DNA of 64,000 nucleotides from Calothrix sp. PCC 7507 (GCF_000316575.1 NC_019682.1:5144001-5208000); one strand, 5' to 3'; counted from the first letter of the stretch, positions 43,816 through 51,448 are shown. Made by a program: numbers and translations. The notes: generated by a model not told the origin, from the letters alone.

Positions 43816-44133
43816 GGAACAGTTATCAGCCATCAGTAGAACATTATCAGTCTTCACCGAGGTAATACTTCCATCTTGGCCCAATGGCAAATGGTCAGTC
43901 TGCGATCGCGTCATTTGTTAACATGTGAGCGAAAATTTGCTGTATTCCTGACTGTGTTAGAACCTTGACGCGTTCGTGCATGTTGATTTTCATCAGATGA
44001 CTGTAGTACGCTGTATCACAGCGTACACCTGATCTAAGTCCCAGGGATACCCGTTTCTACGTCTAAGGATGCAATTTTATTTAATTTATTAATGAGATAT
44101 TAAGTTGGAAAACGGTTCTTCACATAGAAACTT
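43816..44133. other. Spacer before the EF-hand gene
   Basis: 318 nt without a gene. One palindrome is visible, gtacgctgtatcacagcgtac without its last base (44007-44026). A putative promoter for the EF-hand gene should lie in the AT-rich end. Confidence 0.5.
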
Positions 44134-44367
44134 ATGGCAACCGAGCAAGAGCTTCAATCTCTTTTTAATACCTTAGATATCGATCAAGACGGCAAAGTCT
44201 CCATTCATGAGCTTTTTTTAAGCCCTGGTTTAAGTGCAATTGTTTCTGCTGAGACAGGTATCAGTAGCCCCCAGGAGTTACTAGCACGGTATGATTCAGA
44301 CGAAGACGGTAGTGTTACCTTTGAAGAGTTAAAGGAAGCAGTTGAGAAAGTAAATAATTTAACCTAG
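44134..44367 (+). CDS. Small EF-hand calcium-binding protein
   Basis: 77 residues with two EF-hands: DIDQDGKVSIHE (residues about 14-25) and DSDEDGSVTFEE (about 53-64). Both carry the Asp/Glu ligands at positions 1, 3, 5 and 12 and Gly at position 6, so both should bind Ca2+. The size and two-loop design resemble the CSE calcium sensor described in Anabaena and conserved in filamentous cyanobacteria; I regard that as likely but not certain. A terminator follows immediately. Confidence 0.85.
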   Translation: MATEQELQSLFNTLDIDQDGKVSIHELFLSPGLSAIVSAETGISSPQELLARYDSDEDGSVTFEELKEAVEKVNNLT

Positions 44368-44374
44368 CAGTCAT

Positions 44375-44402
44375 AAAAAGAGAGGATATCACCTCTCTTT
44401 TT
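44375..44402 (+). terminator. Terminator after the EF-hand gene
   Basis: aaaaagagagg / cctctcttttt, an 11-bp perfect stem with the loop atatca, ending in a T-run. Typical intrinsic terminator and possibly active on both strands. Confidence 0.9.
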
Positions 44403-44554
44403 GATTTAGATGTTTTGTGATTTTATTCATTCAGCTTCCATCAGGTAAATGTAACCAGCAACATTATCATTTCTACCTGAGCAGTAGAGGGAGTGGGGGA
44501 GATGAGGGAGTCAATAGAGTAGTGAAAATATTCTCTCTCATCTCCTTCATTTTC

Positions 44555-45505
44555 TTATTCAGCTGCAGTAGAACTCAAGCTCATTGTCTCCCATAAAACC
44601 ATGTGGGGTGTGGTTGGTAGGGGTTGGTGGAGAGCAATCAGCTGGGCTAGGGTATTCTTTAACTGGGTACGGGGTACGATTTCATCGACAAAACCGTGCT
44701 TGAGCAAATCTTCAGCACTCTGAAAATCTTCAGGTAGTTTTTCTCGGAGAGTTTGTTCAATCACTCGCCGACCTGCAAAACCGATAGTCGCCTTGGGCTC
44801 TGCGAGGATAATATCACCCAACATGGCAAAACTAGCAGTAACACCGCCTGTGGTGGGATTAGTCAAAATAGGAATATATAACAGTCGCTCTTGACGATGG
44901 CGTTCTAAGGCTGCGGAGATTTTCGCCATTTGCATCAGGGAGAGCATACCCTCTTGCATCCTAGCTCCACCAGAAGTGCAAACAATCAATACAGGATAGC
45001 GTCGCTGAGTGGCTTGCTCAATCATACGGGTGAGTTTTTCGCCCACAACTGAACCCATGCTACCACCCATGAAGCGGAAGTCCATGACTCCAACAGCGAC
45101 AGGCAAACCATTGATTTGACCTAGTCCAGTTTTGACAGCGTCAATTAAACCGATTTTATCTTGTGTTTCTCGTAGGCGATCGCTGTAGAGTTTGCGATCG
45201 CGAAATTGCAGAGGATCGGTAGGACGCAGATGCTCATCCATCGCCCTCCAAGTGTTGTGATCTATCAATTGGCGGATGCGTTCATCACTATCTACGCGAT
45301 TATGATGTCCACATTCCCCGCAAACCATCTGATTGGCTCTCAGGTCTTTCGTATATGTCAACACACCACATTTAGGACACTTGTGCCATAGTCCATCAGC
45401 AATTTCACGTTCTTGGGGTTCGAGGTTGATGTTTCCTGATTTCCGTCGATTTGCAAACCAATCTAACAGAGACTTTAAACCGCGTGATTCTTCGTTGTTT
45501 GCCAT
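44555..45505 (-). CDS. accD: Acetyl-CoA carboxylase carboxyltransferase subunit beta
   Basis: 316 residues from the ATG at 45505 ([17 protein letters not shown]); a TTG five codons upstream is less likely. With AccA it transfers the carboxyl group from carboxybiotin to acetyl-CoA, making malonyl-CoA for fatty acids. The N-terminal zinc ribbon is [13 protein letters not shown]...CGECGHHNR. The CoA-binding core includes [20 protein letters not shown] and [20 protein letters not shown], with [17 protein letters not shown]. accA is not in the window, as usual in cyanobacteria. Confidence 0.97.
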   Translation of the reverse strand: MANNEESRGLKSLLDWFANRRKSGNINLEPQEREIADGLWHKCPKCGVLTYTKDLRANQMVCGECGHHNRVDSDERIRQLIDHNTWRAMDEHLRPTDPLQFRDRKLYSDRLRETQDKIGLIDAVKTGLGQINGLPVAVGVMDFRFMGGSMGSVVGEKLTRMIEQATQRRYPVLIVCTSGGARMQEGMLSLMQMAKISAALERHRQERLLYIPILTNPTTGGVTASFAMLGDIILAEPKATIGFAGRRVIEQTLREKLPEDFQSAEDLLKHGFVDEIVPRTQLKNTLAQLIALHQPLPTTPHMVLWETMSLSSTAAE

Positions 45506-46084
45506 ATTTTTCTTATTCAAGTAGGTATGAAGTCAAGCCAAAGACACTGTTGGGGATTGGGTGTTGGGGATTGGGGATTGGGTGTTGGGGATTGGGGATT
45601 GGGGATTTCTCCCTCATTCCCCTAGTCCCCAGTCCCTAGTCCCTAGTTCCCAGTCCCCAGTCCCTAGTCCCTAGTCCCTACATCGTCAAATAACGTTTCT
45701 AAGCAATTCAGACATGATTTTGCATCTTTGGTTGTCAGCTTAACGAAAATGCTGATGCCAATACAAGTCTCTTGTGCGTCTGAATTTTGTGAAAGTACTG
45801 GCAAGCTTTTGAAAGCCTAACCCCCAAAGAGGATGCTTCCCAGCCTTCCAGGGGATTTCTTGCTCCCAAATCAAGAATTTATGTTGCTAGGTGATGAGCA
45901 TTCAGCTGGTTGAAAGGGTAATACAAGTCACAGGTTGATACTACCAAACTCTGAAGGGCAGATGGCGTAATGATCGTTACAGTCATGAAGGTGAGAGACT
46001 TTTTATGATAAATTGATGGGTTGATAAAAGAAAGATCAGAAAACAGGATTCTGAAATTTTGGATTTGTATATCTTTACTCTATT
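45506..46084. repeat. Spacer with ggggattgggtgttg tandem repeats
   Basis: 45550-45606 holds tandem ggggattgggtgttggggat units and 45618-45682 tandem cccagtccctagtccctagt units, roughly inverse to each other. They could form a large stem. 45700-46084 shows nothing I can name. Confidence 0.65.
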
Positions 46085-46906
46085 TCAACTGACTGGAAAA
46101 AATAACCGTAAATAAGCAGACAAAATAGTTTCACCACCAAATAGAGCGATCGCTGCACCTAATGCGAGAAAAGGCCCAAATGGGATCTTTTGTCCCCGTT
46201 TTTTTGGTGATAGGACAATAGCACCGCCACCGACTAATGCTCCCACCGCACAGGCGATAAAACTAGCCAACAGTAAATACTTCCAACCCAACCAAGCTCC
46301 CATCATGGCGGCTAATTTGGCATCTCCCGCACCCATTGCAGTTTTGCCTAAGGCGATGGAACCAATGAGGGCGATCGCATCAAATAGCCATAAACCTAAC
46401 ACGGCTCCCACTATTCCCATCATCAGGTGTTTGACTAATTCCACCCCATTACCTGCTGGTAAATAACCGACAACCATTTGAAAGATTATCCCTACTACCA
46501 AACCTGATTGAGTCAGTTGATTAGGTAGAGTCATAGTATCCAAGTCAATGAGTGCTAAGGCTAATAACCAGCTACAAAAAGCCCAATATCCTATTGTTAA
46601 AATCGAGACTTTAAATAATAAAAATACTAGTAAAAATACTATGCCCGTTAACGCTTCTACCACAGGATAACGGACAGAAATCTTACTTTTACAAAAACGA
46701 CACCGACCTCTCAACCGCAACCAGCCCAGCACTGGTACATTATCATAGGCTTTTAGCTGGTTAAGACAGTGGGGACAGCGAGAAGGCGGCCAAAGAATCG
46801 ATAATTCAGCCGGTAAACGATAAACTACAACATTGATAAAGCTGCCGATAGATGCACCCAAGGCGAAGACTATGAGACTCGCCGGGACAATCATCAAAAT
46901 GTCCAT
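46085..46906 (-). CDS. pilD: Type IV prepilin peptidase / N-methyltransferase
   Basis: 273 residues, integral membrane A24 peptidase. It cleaves prepilin leader peptides and methylates the new N-terminus. The cytosolic zinc-binding cysteines are in CPHCLNQ and CRFCKSK (about residues 44-75). The catalytic aspartates are in LIDLDTMTLPNQLT and AMGAGDAKLAAMMGAW. About seven membrane segments. Type IV pili in filamentous cyanobacteria serve motility and transformation. Confidence 0.95.
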   Translation of the reverse strand: MDILMIVPASLIVFALGASIGSFINVVVYRLPAELSILWPPSRCPHCLNQLKAYDNVPVLGWLRLRGRCRFCKSKISVRYPVVEALTGIVFLLVFLLFKVSILTIGYWAFCSWLLALALIDLDTMTLPNQLTQSGLVVGIIFQMVVGYLPAGNGVELVKHLMMGIVGAVLGLWLFDAIALIGSIALGKTAMGAGDAKLAAMMGAWLGWKYLLLASFIACAVGALVGGGAIVLSPKKRGQKIPFGPFLALGAAIALFGGETILSAYLRLFFPVS

Positions 46907-46970
46907 ATAGTCATTAGTCAGTTGTCATTAGTCATTTGTCGTTGATTTATAGCCATTTGTCCACATTTCC

Positions 46971-47003
46971 TGACTCTTGACTCTTGACTCTTGACTCTTG
47001 ACT
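46971..47003. repeat. Heptanucleotide tandem repeat (tgactct)n
   Basis: About 4.5 units of tgactct. Similar (ttttgac)n and (gtcattt)n repeats are at 58427-58462 and 58301-58336. Heptameric repeats are typical of heterocystous cyanobacteria. Confidence 0.85.
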
Positions 47004-47004
47004 A

Positions 47005-47268
47005 TTAATACATTTGTGACTCAATTTGACTCATCGGCACAAAACACTCTTGCGGTAAGAGGGCTGGATTGTGGGTAAAAATCACTTTACCTCGATGAGT
47101 TGAGCGATTAATTGCTACTCCTGAAGCTTGTCCTATGATTTCGGGATGTACTTCACAATAAATGTAGTAAATTTGTCCAGCAGCCCTGATCACGGCGGGA
47201 TCAATCAAGGGCGACTGGTTTTTGGGAGTAGTGAAGTTGGTTGTTCCGTGTTGTCGTAAAGCTTGCAC
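47005..47268 (-). CDS. Small hypothetical protein
   Basis: 87 residues from a GTG. The sequence is protein-like (DPAVIRAAGQIYYIYCEVHP, GKVIFTHNPALLPQECFVPM) without a signal or membrane segment and with no recognised domain. No strong ribosome binding site. I recall similar short conserved cyanobacterial proteins but cannot name one. Confidence 0.55.
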   Translation of the reverse strand: MQALRQHGTTNFTTPKNQSPLIDPAVIRAAGQIYYIYCEVHPEIIGQASGVAINRSTHRGKVIFTHNPALLPQECFVPMSQIESQMY

Positions 47269-47496
47269 TATACTGCTATTTGCTTGCTAAATTTTTCTCT
47301 AGTTTATCTGAAAGATTCCGCAAAGGTTGCCAAAATGGTCAAACTAGTTATAAGAATATGATTTTTCTTATAAAGCTTTAACAGTTATCAGTTATCAGTA
47401 GAGAGGATGTATTGATTCTGGAGTCAGAGTCCCCCACTTATCACAAGTGGTAGGTAACAGTTACTCTTCAAATCCCCGACTGAAACTGTGTTCACT

Positions 47497-47527
47497 GTAT
47501 AACTGTTCACTGTTCACTGTTCACTGA
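47497..47527. repeat. Tandem ttcactg repeat at the leuB 3' end
   Basis: gttcactgtataactgttca and ctgttcactgttcactgatt overlap the last codons and stop of leuB (LIKSVNSEQ). The C-terminal SVNSEQ residues are therefore repeat-derived. Confidence 0.7.
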
Positions 47528-48598
47528 TTTAATAAGTGCGTCGCCCATAGCACGACAACCCAGCAGATTCTTTCCTGGAGAGATGATATCACCTGTGCGA
47601 TCGCCTTGTTCTAAAACTTGGAATACTGCTTGCTCAATCTTATCTGCGGCCGCTGGTTGGTTTAAACCGTAGCGGAGCATCATTGCTGCACTCAAAACTT
47701 GCGCTAAGGGATTAGCCTTATCAAGTCCGGCAATATCTGGGGCGGAACCGTGAACGGGTTCAAATACTCCAGGCCCAGCAGCACCCAAACTCGCAGAGGG
47801 TAACATGCCAATACTACCTGTGAGCATAGCAGCGGCATCTGAGAGAATATCACCAAACAAGTTACCTGTGACAATCGTATCGAATTGTTTGGGGGCGCGT
47901 ACCAGTTGCATCGCCGCGTTATCTACATATAAATGAGATAATTCAATATCGGGATATTCTGTAGCCAGTTTGGTGATGCGATCGCGCCACAGTTGGGATA
48001 CTTCTAATACATTCGCTTTATCCACTGAACAGAGTTTACCACCCCGTTTCCGCGCTGCTTCAAAAGCCACCCGACCAATCCGGTCAATTTCTGACTCAGT
48101 GTAAACCATCGTATTTACACCACGTTTCTCACCAGTTTCGGTAGCAAAAATACCCTTGGGTTTACCGAAATAAATCCCCCCTGTGAGTTCCCGCACCACC
48201 ATAATATCTACGCCTTCCACAACTTCCCGCTTCAAGGTGGAAGCATCAATTAACTGAGGCAATATTTTCGCTGGGCGCAAATTCGCAAACAATCCCAAAC
48301 CCGCCCGCAACCCCAACAAACCCGCTTCTGGGCGTTGGTTAGATGGCAGAGAATCCCACTTATAACCACCGATAGCAGCGAGTAAGACCGCATCACTATT
48401 GCGGCAAGTTTCCAGAGTAGCAGCTGGCAGGGGTTCACCTGTCGCATCAATGGCTGCACCGCCAATCAAAGCTTCCTGGAAATCAAACTGAAGATCAAAT
48501 TGTTTCCCGACAACATTCAGCACATCTACCGCCACTGCCATAATTTCAGGGCCAATGCCATCGCCGGGGAGTAGTGTAATGCGGTAGTTCTGGGTCAT
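47507..48598 (-). CDS. leuB: 3-isopropylmalate dehydrogenase
   Basis: 363 residues. It oxidises and decarboxylates 3-isopropylmalate with NAD+ in leucine synthesis. [20 protein letters not shown] at the N-terminus, [20 protein letters not shown], the catalytic [14 protein letters not shown] and the metal-binding [20 protein letters not shown] near residues 243-262 are all present. The last residues are coded by a tandem repeat. The tRNA array starts 200 nt upstream, transcribed in the same direction. Confidence 0.96.
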   Translation of the reverse strand: MTQNYRITLLPGDGIGPEIMAVAVDVLNVVGKQFDLQFDFQEALIGGAAIDATGEPLPAATLETCRNSDAVLLAAIGGYKWDSLPSNQRPEAGLLGLRAGLGLFANLRPAKILPQLIDASTLKREVVEGVDIMVVRELTGGIYFGKPKGIFATETGEKRGVNTMVYTESEIDRIGRVAFEAARKRGGKLCSVDKANVLEVSQLWRDRITKLATEYPDIELSHLYVDNAAMQLVRAPKQFDTIVTGNLFGDILSDAAAMLTGSIGMLPSASLGAAGPGVFEPVHGSAPDIAGLDKANPLAQVLSAAMMLRYGLNQPAAADKIEQAVFQVLEQGDRTGDIISPGKNLLGCRAMGDALIKSVNSEQ

Positions 48599-48801
48599 AG
48601 CTGGTTTTTTACTAGGTAGATATTAAAACGTGCAGAAATTCTCACAGACTAAATATCATACCTAGCAAATGTACCGATGGAGTTTTTAATTTATTTTAGA
48701 TATATGTTGTCTCAATCTTCCTTTCAACGACCAAATACAGGAGAGAATCCGTAATCTGTTTTATCAGCACAGCGTCTCACTTTTCGGCTTCAGGTGGAAG
48801 G
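48599..48801. other. Spacer between tRNA array and leuB
   Basis: 203 nt holding the leuB upstream region. No clear intrinsic terminator for the tRNA array is visible, so transcription may continue into leuB. Confidence 0.4.
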
Positions 48802-48910
48802 CGGAAGATGGAGGAATTGTAGACGCGGAGCGGCTTCCCGCAGGGTACCTCCAGATGTTACCCTGCTCTAGTTTTCAAGACTAGTTGCCCTCCCTTGAAC
48901 AGCATCTTCC
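48802..48910 (-). tRNA. tRNA-Ser(TGA), T-loop interrupted
   Basis: Acceptor GGAAGAT/ATCTTCC, anticodon loop CTTGAAA between CTAGT and ACTAG, a long variable arm, T-stem GGAGG/CCTCC. A 27-nt repeat (48820-48846) sits after T54 of the T-loop. The insert is almost identical to that in tRNA-Val. Confidence 0.75.
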
Positions 48911-48917
48911 ATTCAGG

Positions 48918-49015
48918 GGTGTCTGACGGGATTTGTTCGCGTCAGCGTTCCCGTAGGGTACCCGCTATAACTGGTTCCACAAAAGGGCGCCGCGACCGCT
49001 TTGGCTTCAGACACC
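48918..49015 (-). tRNA. tRNA-His(GTG), T-loop interrupted
   Basis: GGTGTCTG pairs with CAGACACC, giving the extra G-1:C73 pair of tRNA-His. The anticodon loop is TTGTGGA but the stem is poorly paired. A 24-nt repeat (48936-48959) splits the T-loop after T54. Confidence 0.65.
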
Positions 49016-49020
49016 AAAAG

Positions 49021-49094
49021 TGGATTCGGTGAGGTTTGAACTCACAACCTTCTGTGTGCAAGACAGGCGCTCTCCCAATTAGAGCTACGAACCC
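49021..49094 (-). tRNA. tRNA-Ala(TGC)
   Basis: Acceptor GGGTTCG/CGAATCC, anticodon loop CTTGCAC in stem CCTGT/ACAGA, T-arm GTGAG-TTCAAAC-CTCAC. No insert. Confidence 0.9.
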
Positions 49095-49099
49095 ATGAG

Positions 49100-49171
49100 C
49101 AGGAGTGAAGGGACTTGAACCCCTACAAATCGATTTAGAAGATCGATGCCCATCCATTAGGCGACACTCCC
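49100..49171 (-). tRNA. tRNA-Arg(TCT)
   Basis: Acceptor GGGAGTG/CACTCCT, anticodon stem TCGAT/ATCGA with loop CTTCTAA, T-arm AGGGG-TTCAAGT-CCCTT. Confidence 0.88.
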
Positions 49172-49180
49172 ATAAATTGG

Positions 49181-49278
49181 TAGCCCTGACAGGATTTGTA
49201 GACGCGGAGCGGCTTCCCACAGGGTACCTGTAACCCTCTGTTTGTAGGACAGTTGCTCCACCATTGAGCTACAGGGCT
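49181..49278 (-). tRNA. tRNA-Val(TAC)-like, T-loop interrupted
   Basis: Acceptor AGCCCTG/CAGGGCT. The anticodon loop CCTACAA has C instead of the universal T33. A 27-nt repeat (49199-49225) lies after T54 of the T-loop, flanked by stem ACAGG/CCTGT. Confidence 0.7.
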
Positions 49279-49283
49279 AAGAG

Positions 49284-49354
49284 AGCGGACGACGAGAGTT
49301 GAACTCGCATTTGGAGCTTGGCATACTCCGGTGTTGCCCTTACACCACATCCGC
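49284..49354 (-). tRNA. tRNA-Gly(GCC)
   Basis: Acceptor GCGGATG/CGTCCGC, anticodon loop ATGCCAA in GGAGT/GCTCC, T-stem GCGAG/CTCGT. 71 nt. Confidence 0.9.
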
Positions 49355-49377
49355 ATCTAAGAACCTTGAGGGTTCAG

Positions 49378-49449
49378 AGCGATCAACGAGATTTGAACTC
49401 GTGTCTCCTGGTTGGAAGCCAAGGGTGTTTACCACTACACCATGATCGC
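49378..49449 (-). tRNA. tRNA-Gly(TCC)
   Basis: Acceptor GCGATCA/TGATCGC, anticodon loop CTTCCAA in CTTGG/CCAGG, T-loop TTCAAAT. Confidence 0.92.
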
Positions 49450-49457
49450 GTTAGTCA

Positions 49458-49531
49458 AGCTGGTGACAGGAATTGAACCCGCAACCTACTGATTACAAGT
49501 CAGTTGCTCTGCCACATTGAGCTACACCAGC
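49458..49531 (-). tRNA. tRNA-Thr(TGT)
   Basis: Acceptor GCTGGTG/CACCAGC, anticodon loop CTTGTAA in ACTGA/TCAGT, T-loop TTCAATT. All stems regular. Confidence 0.93.
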
Positions 49532-49539
49532 ACTAATTT

Positions 49540-49616
49540 TGGTGACGGGGGCAGGAGTCGAACCTGCTGATGTTCAGATTATGAGCCTGACGAGCCACCG
49601 TTGCTCCATCCCCGCG
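49540..49616 (-). tRNA. tRNA-Met(CAT), CCA encoded
   Basis: Acceptor CGCGGGG/CCCCGTC, anticodon loop CTCATAA in TCAGG/TCTGA, T-stem GCAGG/CCTGC, 3' CCA in DNA. The anticodon stem lacks the three G-C pairs of initiators, so it is an elongator or the tRNA-Ile(CAT) precursor type. Confidence 0.85.
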
Positions 49617-49627
49617 ATGTCACCAAA

Positions 49628-49701
49628 TACCCCTGACAGGAGTCGAACCTGCAACAAACCCGGTTTAAGCGGGCTACGTCTACCAATTGCATCACAGGGG
49701 C
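49628..49701 (-). tRNA. tRNA with TAA anticodon (Leu), short variable loop
   Basis: Acceptor GCCCCTG/CAGGGGT, anticodon loop CTTAAAC in GCCCG/CGGGT. The variable region is only five bases, while normal tRNA-Leu has a long variable arm; charging with leucine is therefore uncertain. It has no group I intron at the anticodon, unlike many cyanobacterial tRNA-Leu(UAA) genes. Confidence 0.75.
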
Positions 49702-49705
49702 AAGG

Positions 49706-49778
49706 TGGGCTGTGTAGGGATTGAACCTACGCACTTCTGCTTAAGAGGCAGCTGCTCTGCCAACTGAGCTAACAGCCC
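49706..49778 (-). tRNA. tRNA-Lys(CTT)
   Basis: Acceptor GGGCTGT/ACAGCCC, anticodon loop CTCTTAA in GCTGC/GCAGA, T-arm GTAGG-TTCAATC-CCTAC. Confidence 0.9.
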
Positions 49779-49790
49779 GTTTTTGCTTGG

Positions 49791-49907
49791 TGGGTCGCCC
49801 AGGGGTTGTTCGCATAGCGTCCCCGAAGGATACCTGGATGAATCCGCTTAAAAGGCGGCTGCATAGCCGCTCTGCCTTTCTTGTATGCCCGAAAGGCTTT
49901 ACGACCC
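49791..49907 (-). tRNA. tRNA-Lys(TTT), interrupted in T-loop and D-arm
   Basis: Acceptor GGGTCGT/GCGACCC, anticodon loop CTTTTAA in GCCGC/GCGGA. A 23-nt repeat (49809-49831) is in the T-loop after T54. The D-arm is replaced by a hairpin-like repeat (GCCTTTCGGGCATACAAGAA) and extra bases, giving 117 nt in all. Confidence 0.7.
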
Positions 49908-49911
49908 AATT

Positions 49912-49989
49912 TGGTACTCCCGACAGGAATTGAAAGAGCAAAAATTCCGTCCCTCAAACGGAAGCGTTTACCAATTTCGCCACGGGAGT
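49912..49989 (-). tRNA. tRNA-Leu(GAG) with broken T-stem, CCA encoded
   Basis: Acceptor ACTCCCG/CGGGAGT, anticodon loop TTGAGGG in TCCGT/ACGGA, 3' CCA. The 5' T-stem strand reads GCTCT instead of the ACAGG needed to pair with CCTGT. The same TTGCTCTTTC occurs in the tRNA-Tyr at 50791. Confidence 0.7.
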
Positions 49990-50009
49990 ATTGTTGGGCA
50001 AATGCCCAG

Positions 50010-50084
50010 TACCCTTGGTGGGAGTCGAACCCACAAAATCTGGTTTCTAAGACCAGCACGGAAAGCCAGTTTCGTCACAAGGGC
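50010..50084 (-). tRNA. tRNA-Leu(TAG)
   Basis: Acceptor GCCCTTG/CAAGGGT, anticodon loop CTTAGAA in CTGGT/ACCAG, T-arm GTGGG-TTCGACT-CCCAC. Short variable loop. Confidence 0.85.
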
Positions 50085-50087
50085 AAA

Positions 50088-50164
50088 TGGTCGGGATGGT
50101 AGGATTTGAACCTACGACTCCGTGACCCCAAATCACGGCTTCTAGACCACTGAATCACATCCCG
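50088..50164 (-). tRNA. tRNA-Pro(TGG), CCA encoded
   Basis: Acceptor CGGGATG/CATCCCG, anticodon loop TTTGGGG in CGTGA/TCACG, T-arm GTAGG-TTCAAAT-CCTAC, 3' CCA. Confidence 0.92.
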
Positions 50165-50169
50165 ATATT

Positions 50170-50268
50170 TGGTACTCCCAGTGGGATTTGTAGCTTGCTT
50201 CTGCGGAGCAGTACCCACACACAGACTGTTTTTGAGACAGCCGCCTCTTCCAGTTGGGCTACAGGAGT
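50170..50268 (-). tRNA. tRNA-Leu(CAA), T-loop interrupted, CCA encoded
   Basis: Acceptor ACTCCTG/TGGGAGT, anticodon loop CTCAAAA in GCTGT/ACAGT. A 22-nt repeat of a third sequence type (50191-50212) lies after T54 between T-stem strands GTGGG/CCCAC. Confidence 0.72.
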
Positions 50269-50274
50269 ATAATT

Positions 50275-50350
50275 TGGCTGCCCCGCCAGGATTTGAACCT
50301 GGAATCTTCTACTTCAAAGGTAGGGATGTTGCCAGTTACACCACAGAGCA
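50275..50350 (-). tRNA. tRNA-Gln(TTG), CCA encoded
   Basis: Acceptor TGCTCTG/CGGGGCA with G-U pairs, anticodon loop CTTTGAA in CCTAC/GTAGA, T-arm CCAGG-TTCAAAT-CCTGG. Confidence 0.85.
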
Positions 50351-50355
50351 ATAAA

Positions 50356-50432
50356 TGGCTGCCGAGGTAGGGTTTGAACCTACAAACTCCTGTTTCAGAG
50401 ACAGGTGACTCTACCTATTCGTCCACTCGGCA
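50356..50432 (-). tRNA. tRNA-Gln(CTG), CCA encoded
   Basis: Acceptor TGCCGAG/CTCGGCA, anticodon loop CTCTGAA in CCTGT/ACAGG, T-arm GTAGG-TTCAAAC-CCTAC. Confidence 0.9.
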
Positions 50433-50437
50433 ATGAA

Positions 50438-50512
<75 letters not shown>

Positions 50513-50521
50513 ATGTGCCAG

Positions 50522-50596
50522 TCCCCCAGATCCGGATTGAACGGATGACCTCCTATTTTTCAAACAGGCGCTACTACCAACTGAGCTACCAGGGGG
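50522..50596 (-). tRNA. tRNA-Phe(GAA)
   Basis: Acceptor CCCCCTG/CTGGGGG with one T-T mismatch, anticodon loop TTGAAAA in CCTGT/ATAGG, T-arm ATCCG-TTCAATC-CGGAT. Confidence 0.82.
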
Positions 50597-50601
50597 TAAG
50601 A

Positions 50602-50696
50602 CGAGAACGGAGAGACTTGAACTCTCAATCTTGGCTACGCCACGCTACGCGAACAGTTTCGTAATCTGAGATGTTATCCAGTTACACCACGTTCTC
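50602..50696 (-). tRNA. tRNA-Arg(ACG), interrupted beside the anticodon stem
   Basis: Acceptor GAGAACG/CGTTCTC, anticodon loop TTACGAA, T-arm GAGAG-TTCAAGT-CTCTC intact. A 21-nt repeat (50633-50653, TTCGCGTAGCGTGGCGTAGC plus C) lies at the 3' edge of the anticodon stem, leaving about three pairs in that stem. Confidence 0.7.
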
Positions 50697-50701
50697 AAAA
50701 G

Positions 50702-50782
50702 CGGAGAGCAGTGGACTCGAACCACAGATGCAATCCCATCTGTTTAGCAAACAGCGCCGATCACCTGATCGATTTACTCTCC
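50702..50782 (-). tRNA. tRNA-Ser(GCT)
   Basis: Acceptor GGAGAGT/GCTCTCC, anticodon loop TTGCTAA in GCTGT/ACAGA, a long variable region (TGGGATTGCATC), T-arm TGTGG-TTCGAGT-CCACT. Confidence 0.85.
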
Positions 50783-50790
50783 ATTGTTGA

Positions 50791-50872
50791 TAGGTCGAGC
50801 AGGAGTCGAAAGAGCAATGCAAGAAGCGGCTGTTTTACAGACAGTTGCCCACGCTGATAGGCGAGCCGACCT
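50791..50872 (-). tRNA. tRNA-Tyr(GTA) with broken T-stem
   Basis: Acceptor AGGTCGG/TCGACCT, anticodon loop CTGTAAA in ACTGT/ACAGC, long variable region. The T-stem has GCTCT where GCAGG is needed to pair with CCTGC. Confidence 0.75.
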
Positions 50873-50885
50873 ATGAAAGATTTGG

Positions 50886-50962
50886 TGGTAGTGCAGACGG
50901 GACTTGTACCCGTTAATTACACGCTTGAAAGACGTGCCGCTCGACCACTTCGCTTCTGCACC
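50886..50962 (-). tRNA. tRNA-Glu(TTC) with altered T-loop, CCA encoded
   Basis: Acceptor GGTGCAG/CTGCACT, anticodon loop CTTTCAA in CACGT/GCGTG. The T-loop reads TACAAGT instead of TTCAAGT, losing T55. The DNA reads CCACCA at the 3' end, with the first CCA at the expected place. Confidence 0.78.
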
Positions 50963-51021
50963 AAGAGTGAGATTTCTACCACGTGCAAGTTTAAGAAGCT
51001 GTTTTTTTCAGCCCCCAAGTT

Positions 51022-51090
51022 TGGTGGAGGCTGTAGGATTTGAACCTACTCTGATTGGTAGATCAGATGACCAGTTTGTAAGCTTTTTAT
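51022..51090 (-). pseudogene. tRNA pseudogene
   Basis: The 3' half is good: T-arm GTAGG-TTCAAAT-CCTAC, acceptor strand AGCCTCC, A and CCA. The expected 5' strand GGAGGCT is missing, the anticodon hairpin TCTGATCTACCAATCAGA has an abnormal loop, and the variable region is almost absent. Its amino acid cannot be given. Confidence 0.7.
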
Positions 51091-51109
51091 GTTGGGGCAC
51101 GCAGTAGAA

Positions 51110-51180
51110 CGCAGAGACTAGGATTTGAACCCAGACCAAAGGTTTTGGAGACCCTTATGCTGCCGTTACACTATCCCTGC
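51110..51180 (-). tRNA. tRNA-Trp(CCA)
   Basis: Acceptor GCAGGGA/TCTCTGC, anticodon loop CTCCAAA in AGGGT/ACCTT, T-arm CTGGG-TTCAAAT-CCTAG. Confidence 0.88.
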
Positions 51181-51183
51181 ATT

Positions 51184-51284
51184 TGGTAGCAGTGGCGAGA
51201 GTCGTTCGCGTTAGCGTTCCCGAAGGGTACTCGCATATACCAAGTTATGAAGCTCAAGGCTTTGCCGTAAATCGCTACACTGCA
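51184..51284 (-). tRNA. tRNA-Met(CAT)-like, T-loop interrupted, CCA encoded
   Basis: GCAGTG/CACTGC acceptor pairs, 3' CCA. The anticodon region TTGAG-CTTCATAA-CTTGG has a weak stem. A 24-nt repeat (51205-51228) splits the T-loop after T54; it differs from the tRNA-His insert at two positions. Confidence 0.62.
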
Positions 51285-51292
51285 ACGTTTGG

Positions 51293-51363
51293 AGTCCAGG
51301 GCGAGAATTGAACTCGCACAGTCGGTTTTGCAGACCAATACCCTACCATTAGGCGACCTGGAC
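51293..51363 (-). tRNA. tRNA-Cys(GCA)
   Basis: Acceptor GTCCAGG/CCTGGAC, anticodon loop CTGCAAA in TTGGT/ACCGA, T-arm GCGAG-TTCAATT-CTCGC. Confidence 0.93.
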
Positions 51364-51368
51364 ACATT

Positions 51369-51445
51369 TGGCAGCCTTGACGGGAGTTGCACCCGCTTCT
51401 CTTTGATTGAGAATCAAAGCAACTTGTCTATTTGTCCACAAGGCT
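51369..51445 (-). tRNA. tRNA-Glu(CTC), CCA encoded
   Basis: Acceptor AGCCTTG/CAAGGCT, anticodon loop TTCTCAA in TTTGA/TCAAA. The T-loop is TGCAACT instead of TTCAACT, again altered at position 55. Confidence 0.82.
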
Positions 51446-51448
51446 ACA

